Below are positions 60,208 to 64,000 of a DNA stretch of 64,000 nt, piece after piece. The translations under genes and the position numbers were made by a program. The stretch covers positions 363,010 through 427,009 of the forward strand of contig JAKLGK010000001.1 of NCBI GenBank assembly GCA_022710725.1, read 5' to 3'. How positions within the stretch are numbered: position 1 is the first letter of the stretch; the number at the start of each line of letters is the position of its first letter. The notes beneath the pieces are model-generated. The model was not told the origin of the DNA. It was given only the letters and a program-made list of their open reading frames with translations, and did no database searches. The DNA comes from Verrucomicrobiota bacterium (GTDB lineage: Bacteria; Verrucomicrobiota; Kiritimatiellia; CAIQIC01; JAGNIJ01).

Positions 60208-60370
60208 GACGGCTTGCGGCCGTGCGTATCTAGCCTTGCCGCGGTGGTGGCGTCAAGCGCGCGCGGCGGGCGGCCCACGCCGCCTACCAGGGTCTGATCC
60301 GCGAATTGGGCACGGCGATTGGCCTTGCGCGGCGGGCGGGGGTCGGGTAGCTTGATATTATTCTACGGAT

Positions 60371-60454
60371 GCTCGGGTGGTGGAATGGCAGACACGCATG
60401 TTTGAGGGGCATGTGCCGAAAGGCGTGGGGGTTCGACTCCCCCCCCGAGCACCA
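60371..60454 (+). tRNA. tRNA-Leu (anticodon GAG)
   Basis: Acceptor stem GCTCGGG (60371-60377) pairs with CCCGAGC (60444-60450), followed by discriminator A and an encoded CCA (60452-60454). The anticodon loop TTGAGGG sits on a CATGT/GCATG stem, giving anticodon GAG, which reads CUC/CUU. A long variable arm (TGCCGAAAGGCGT) marks it as class II, and the T-arm GGGGGTTCGACTCCCCC is perfect. Confidence 0.95.
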
Positions 60455-61017
60455 GTTTAAAACCCCCTGTAAATACTGTATTATCCTAGCTGTTGTGGCC
60501 GTTTATGGCCTTATGCAGGATTAGAGCAATCTAGCACGAAAACGCGGGGTAATGCTTCGGATTGTGTCAAGCCCGTGTCAAACAGCCGGGCGGAGGCCGC
60601 TTATGCCTGCCCCTCTCAAACGCAGGAAACGCCCGACAAGCCCCGATTCAACCCGGCGCTACACCCGACAAATAATCAGCCCCGCCCGGGGCAAGCTGGA
60701 GCCGTTAAAGGCCACGGGTGAAACTGGACGGCGGCGGACTGGTCACAAGATCACAGCGGCAGGAACACAGTGACGGGACGCGCCAAGCCGGGCCGGTATC
60801 GCAGCCGCAAACCGCGCCAAGGGACAGCGCCAGGCGTCAGGGGGAGGGCGGGGGTGTGCCCGTTCTCCCCGCCGGGGGGCCTTCGCGGGGCGCTCAAGTT
60901 GTTATTCCCCCCAAAAAAAGGGTCGGGATTAATTGCGCGATGATAGGCTGACACGTTGTTTCGGAATAGACATTGCAACCAAGGGAAATTATCCTAGAGC
61001 GCTGTACAGGTCATAAA
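60455..61017. other. Gene-poor region after tRNA-Leu
   Basis: About 560 bases without a supported gene. Short frames here are GC-artefacts without start sites. It may be the eroded end of an element integrated at the tRNA; no second copy of the tRNA 3' end is seen in the window. It ends with a hairpin-like CCCCCCAAAAAAAGGG and the motif GGGATTAATTGCGCGATGAT (about 60924-60943). Confidence 0.5.
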
Positions 61018-61830
61018 ATGATTACGAAAGAGAATGCCCTGAATATCTACATAGATGGCTCTTCACGGAATTCGCCGAGGGTGGGTGGCATTGGCGTGAG
61101 ATTCATCCTAACCAATTCCGTCGGGCAAGATGAAACAGAAGACATTCCTTTTCTGGGATACAGGGGGGCAACGAATAATCAGATGGAACTTCAAGCTGGC
61201 ATTATGGCCCTAAAGGAAATGAAGAAGCGCACGTTGCCCGACTACATTAGACAGGTGGCCATTCACTCCGACTCACGTTACGTCACAGACAACTATCAAA
61301 GGGCTCTGTTCCAATGGTCAGGAAATCGTTGGCGCAATCAAAATGGTCGGCCGGTTGATAATGCGGAGCAATGGAAAGAACTTGTAAAGCTCATCAGGAA
61401 GATCGGGATACCCGTCCATTTTTATTGGGTGAAAGGTCACTCAAAGGACGAGCACAACAAAGCCGTGGACAAAGCAGCCAAAGCGTCTGCTAAAGCGCCT
61501 TTGAATGCGCCGCTCACTCGTGTGAATGTAAGAAGAAAGCATACAACCAGGCCGCTCTCCAGGGGAAGTGTTGAGATGATGGGGCAGCGAATTACGATAC
61601 GGATAGTGACAAGCGAATGGCTTCCAATCCAACGACTATGGAAGTACAGGTACGAAGTCGTATCGAAAGCGAGCAGATTCCGAGGCAATATTGACTTCAT
61701 ATACTCTCGGCTCCATCTTGGCGCCGGTCACACTTATTACGTTCTGTTTAATAGTGATGCCGCAAATCCCCAAGTCGAAAAGCTGTTCCGTGAGACCAAG
61801 CCGAAACAACGGATTACTGGTCAGGATTGA
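61018..61830 (+). CDS. RNase H-type protein with C-terminal extension
   Basis: A 270-residue protein. Residues 1-155 are an RNase HI domain with all catalytic positions: Asp13 (IYIDGSSR), Glu57 (NNQMELQAG), Asp85 (HSDSRYV), His141 (WVKGHSKDEHN) and Asp151 (AVDKAAK). It should cut RNA in RNA/DNA hybrids. Residues about 160-270 are an added basic, beta-rich domain (ITIRIVTSEWLPIQRLWKYR, HLGAGHTYYVLFNSD) that I do not recognise. Its G+C content is lower than the chromosome's, and it sits alone in the post-tRNA region, suggesting transfer. The ATG at 61018 follows AGGT; the upstream TTG at 60973 is less likely. Confidence 0.85.
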   Translation: MITKENALNIYIDGSSRNSPRVGGIGVRFILTNSVGQDETEDIPFLGYRGATNNQMELQAGIMALKEMKKRTLPDYIRQVAIHSDSRYVTDNYQRALFQWSGNRWRNQNGRPVDNAEQWKELVKLIRKIGIPVHFYWVKGHSKDEHNKAVDKAAKASAKAPLNAPLTRVNVRRKHTTRPLSRGSVEMMGQRITIRIVTSEWLPIQRLWKYRYEVVSKASRFRGNIDFIYSRLHLGAGHTYYVLFNSDAANPQVEKLFRETKPKQRITGQD

Positions 61831-62023
61831 TTATGTGCAGGACCAGTATCGAGATGAATATTTGCGCGTAATATGTCGTGGCGGTGAACATTCATCCCCG
61901 CCCCAATCCCGCCATGCCGTCATTTAGCCGGGTAGGCTGCCAGCTTTTCCTCGGACTTAGCGCAGGGGCAGGGTTGCCGCGTCCGTAGGGGTCTTGTGGC
62001 GAGCGGAGAGGTCATTCACCCCG

Positions 62024-62056
62024 AAAATAATATATGATCGGGGTTAATCACGTTAT
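62024..62056 (+). repeat. Hairpin and CGTTATGATGGG boundary motif
   Basis: ACCCCGA and TCGGGGT form a stem around an AT-rich loop at about 62017-62046, followed by CGTTATGATGGG (62050-62061). A similar CGTTATGATGGG occurs at 63633-63644 and a diverged form at about 60935. See the matching observation. Confidence 0.45.
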
Positions 62057-62098
62057 GATGGGCGGGGCTGGTGCTCGTTGCGAAGTATCGAGACCAGT

Positions 62099-63328
62099 TC
62101 AAGGCCCCGTTGTAACGATTCTGAATCCTAGATAGTTTGCACAAGTAGATTTCTGGCGATCCCAGTCGAGATAATCTGTGGCTGCATAATCAAAGTTTGC
62201 ACTCCAGAATCCTCCGCGGGTTCTCATGTCTGGGTCATTTGGACCCCAAGCGTCTGAAAGCCACTCCGCAACATTTCCGCTTAAATCATAAAGGCCGAAG
62301 AAATTACTGCTTGCTCGCGTCTGAAATGAGCCGCCATGACTTGTCCCGTCGTAATAGCCGACGGGCGTGGTCCCAATTGTATACATTCGATAAGGATGCG
62401 AACTGCTCATCCAGCAAGCGTCCTGCCCATCAATTGAATTTCGCCCATATGCATATGTAGTATTTGTCTGGCCATTCCACGCCGCCGCCTTGTACCACTC
62501 ATTGAAATAGCTTGCCCTTAAACAATAATCATCCATCGGCAGTCGAAAACCCCTGAAATTGTTCAGCCAAGCTAATCTTTCTGGAGGACTAAAGTTGTCA
62601 TACCAATCTGCATAAGCAATGCCGCTTGGATGCCAAGCCGACCCGCTTGTGCCTTCAGAATAACATCGCTGGTCTTCGCCCCGTCCAGCAACAAGGGTCA
62701 ACCAATTGCAGTACTTCAGCGAGCCATACCACGACACACCTGTGATGGGCCGATTGCTCGGAACCAACCACACGCTGTATCTCGCCCCAACTGGGTTCCC
62801 TGTATCATAGATTAAGTCGGAACTCGCAATGGAAAACAGTATTTCATCACTAGACATGCTAGAATTCATGTACACATTTCCACCAGATGCGAAGAACATA
62901 TTGGTTCCACGAATATCGTTCGTATGAATTTGGGCGTCGTTTAGAAAATCAACCCACTCACAATTCTGTACTTCGTATTTGCTCATATAAAAATCATACG
63001 GGGGGCCTAGCGGTTGTCCACCTCCGGCAACAAGAACGATATTTGTATGTGGAGCAAAGAATGGACGATAAGTAATGCGAAAGTACATCGGGATATTTAC
63101 TGACATTGTTCCGCCGGTTGCGGTCAGGGATTCCAGTTTGGACCATGCCTTGTTCCATTCATCGGTTGGCGAGGATGCCCATTGAATTGAGTAAACGCCG
63201 TTACTATAAATGTCTGTCCACATCAGCAAGCCATTGCTGCGAAAAGCCTCTATGTCAAACATCTCTGCCATTGAGAGGTGCGCCTGCATTACAACCGTAA
63301 GAAGCAGTCCGGTGCGTCGAAGGTTCAT
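62099..63328 (-). CDS. Secreted formylglycine-generating-enzyme-like (SUMF1/FGE) protein
   Basis: A 409-residue exported protein, signal peptide ending SMA near residue 20. Residues about 95-409 are an FGE-sulfatase-type domain: YDFYMSKYEVQNCEWVDFLN, NRPITGVSWYGSLKYCNWL, FRGFRLPMDDYCLRASY, GLYDLSGNVAEWLSDAWG, RGGFWSANF and GFRIVTTGP. The preceding 70 residues (YSNGVYSIQWASSPTDEWNK) form a small domain often linked to this fold in PVC bacteria. True FGE needs two copper-binding cysteines near the C-terminus; one (STCANY) is visible, so sulfatase activation is doubtful. G+C content is about 48%, much below the core genes. Confidence 0.85.
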   Translation of the reverse strand: MNLRRTGLLLTVVMQAHLSMAEMFDIEAFRSNGLLMWTDIYSNGVYSIQWASSPTDEWNKAWSKLESLTATGGTMSVNIPMYFRITYRPFFAPHTNIVLVAGGGQPLGPPYDFYMSKYEVQNCEWVDFLNDAQIHTNDIRGTNMFFASGGNVYMNSSMSSDEILFSIASSDLIYDTGNPVGARYSVWLVPSNRPITGVSWYGSLKYCNWLTLVAGRGEDQRCYSEGTSGSAWHPSGIAYADWYDNFSPPERLAWLNNFRGFRLPMDDYCLRASYFNEWYKAAAWNGQTNTTYAYGRNSIDGQDACWMSSSHPYRMYTIGTTPVGYYDGTSHGGSFQTRASSNFFGLYDLSGNVAEWLSDAWGPNDPDMRTRGGFWSANFDYAATDYLDWDRQKSTCANYLGFRIVTTGP

Positions 63329-64000
63329 GTATCACCCCTAGCGTCAGAAGCAGATTACGCCTTGGTGCCAGGGTTTGGCAAGAAGGACGGGCAACGGGCA
63401 GGCAGAACAACCCGATGTTAAACTCGGCGACTATTCCCCGGTGCCATGCAGACAGGCGCAAAGAGACCAGTTAATAAAGCGTGAACTTCTGTAAAGCCCT
63501 CACGGATTCTGGCGGGTATTACTTGACAATTATAAGGCGTATAACCCTGTAAACAAAAGGCAGGGGTGGATATTGGCCCAGGATCGGCACTACGGATTTT
63601 CGCGGCTTTTCGGGGCGGTGGGGTAGCTTCATAACGTTATGATGGGACGGTGGTCAACGACAATTATAAACACGCATTGACGACAATTACACTCCTGCAA
63701 AATGGCGGCATGCCTGAACCAGGCTCGCATCCTGTTTCTACATGGCAACGTGCAGCTAAAGCCAAAATAGGGTCAGTAAATACCGGTGGTTTTGAAGGTG
63801 TTGCCCACAATCCATATCGGGATAGCCACCCTCCTGCGCCCCATTGATAGGGTGCATTATTGCACACAAAATAACGGCCTTTTCATGCCTTGTTGAGTGT
63901 AAAAAGACACCCTATTCCAGTCCTGTCCTGTCCCGTCTGCCCCCTGGTCGCCTCCTCTGCCCCCCTCCCTGCCCGTGTTCTTTTGTAGTTACCTTCAAAG
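63329..64000. other. Gene-poor right end of the window
   Basis: No gene is supported in these 672 bases. A GTG-started 65-codon frame at 63650-63847 has weak start context and no recognisable product. Notable are CATAACGTTATG (63629-63640), a 12-base perfect palindrome before ATGGG, and an inverted pair TAGGGTG (63849-63855) / CACCCTA (63909-63915) around GCATTATTGCACAC. Confidence 0.5.

Noticed and set aside
60541..60773. Possible integrase remnant after tRNA-Leu
   Set aside because: No tyrosine-recombinase motif (R...HxxR...Y) can be read in any frame; short basic frames are GC artefacts.
63650..63847. 65-codon frame near the right end
   Set aside because: GTG start without a good ribosome site, no recognisable sequence and it starts within the boundary-motif region; not supported as a gene.

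Overview
The window is a GC-rich (about 65%) bacterial chromosome segment from a Gram-negative, LPS-bearing organism with anaerobic traits. It carries lpxK, a heptosyltransferase-type enzyme and an O-antigen-ligase-like protein, a pyruvate:ferredoxin oxidoreductase with its own ferredoxin, and a B12-dependent ribonucleotide reductase. Secreted proteins with calcium-loop DxDxDG segments and N-terminal stretches such as YAPVNQGQLK, plus a GH31 hydrolase with add-on domains, suggest the Verrucomicrobiota/Kiritimatiellota (PVC) group. This placement is an inference from gene content, not a phylogeny.

Layout. 1-1246: a truncated secreted protease-like gene and a tRNA-dihydrouridine synthase (minus). 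1574-6381: nifJ, a dihydroorotate-dehydrogenase-like gene and a ferredoxin, ended by a clear terminator. 6548-14609: a minus-strand LPS/polysaccharide operon, lpxK to glycosyltransferases, with two unusual fusions (CPBP protease + O-antigen ligase; LPS-kinase fold + glycosidase-like barrel). 14705-21843: divergent secreted M23-like and GH31 proteins. 21850-25742: a small anchored protein, then a hydrolase/lipoprotein/patatin operon. 25844-30080: a sugar-type ABC importer whose binding protein is fused to one permease and whose second permease has a large insertion. 30081-30498: a regulatory region with REP-like hairpins and two identical perfect palindromes. 30499-32903: STAS protein, XRE regulator, methyltransferase. 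32981-36905: ligA/VanZ-like/RMD1-like/TSUP operon. 37038-39022: pgsA-der. 39238-42147: nrdJ behind a textbook NrdR-box promoter. 42207-48110: three polytopic membrane proteins of glycosyltransferase type, separated by a decayed gene and palindromic repeats.

48415-55851 is the most interesting accessory block: three small secreted proteins lead, partly by 4-base stop/start overlaps, into an RHS/YD-repeat protein. That protein carries a CBM48-like insert, a frameshift, several in-frame palindromic repeat insertions, a Cys/Gly-rich variable tip and an overlapping two-helix membrane protein that is a candidate immunity gene. 56194-57772 holds a truncated and a complete REP-associated transposase (RAYT). 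57874-60207 encodes an SGNH/TPR membrane-anchored hydrolase. A tRNA-Leu(GAG) at 60371 is followed by lower-GC, sparsely coding DNA to the window end, with an RNase H-extension protein and a secreted FGE-like protein set between related short boundary motifs; this looks like laterally acquired, possibly cassette-like DNA.
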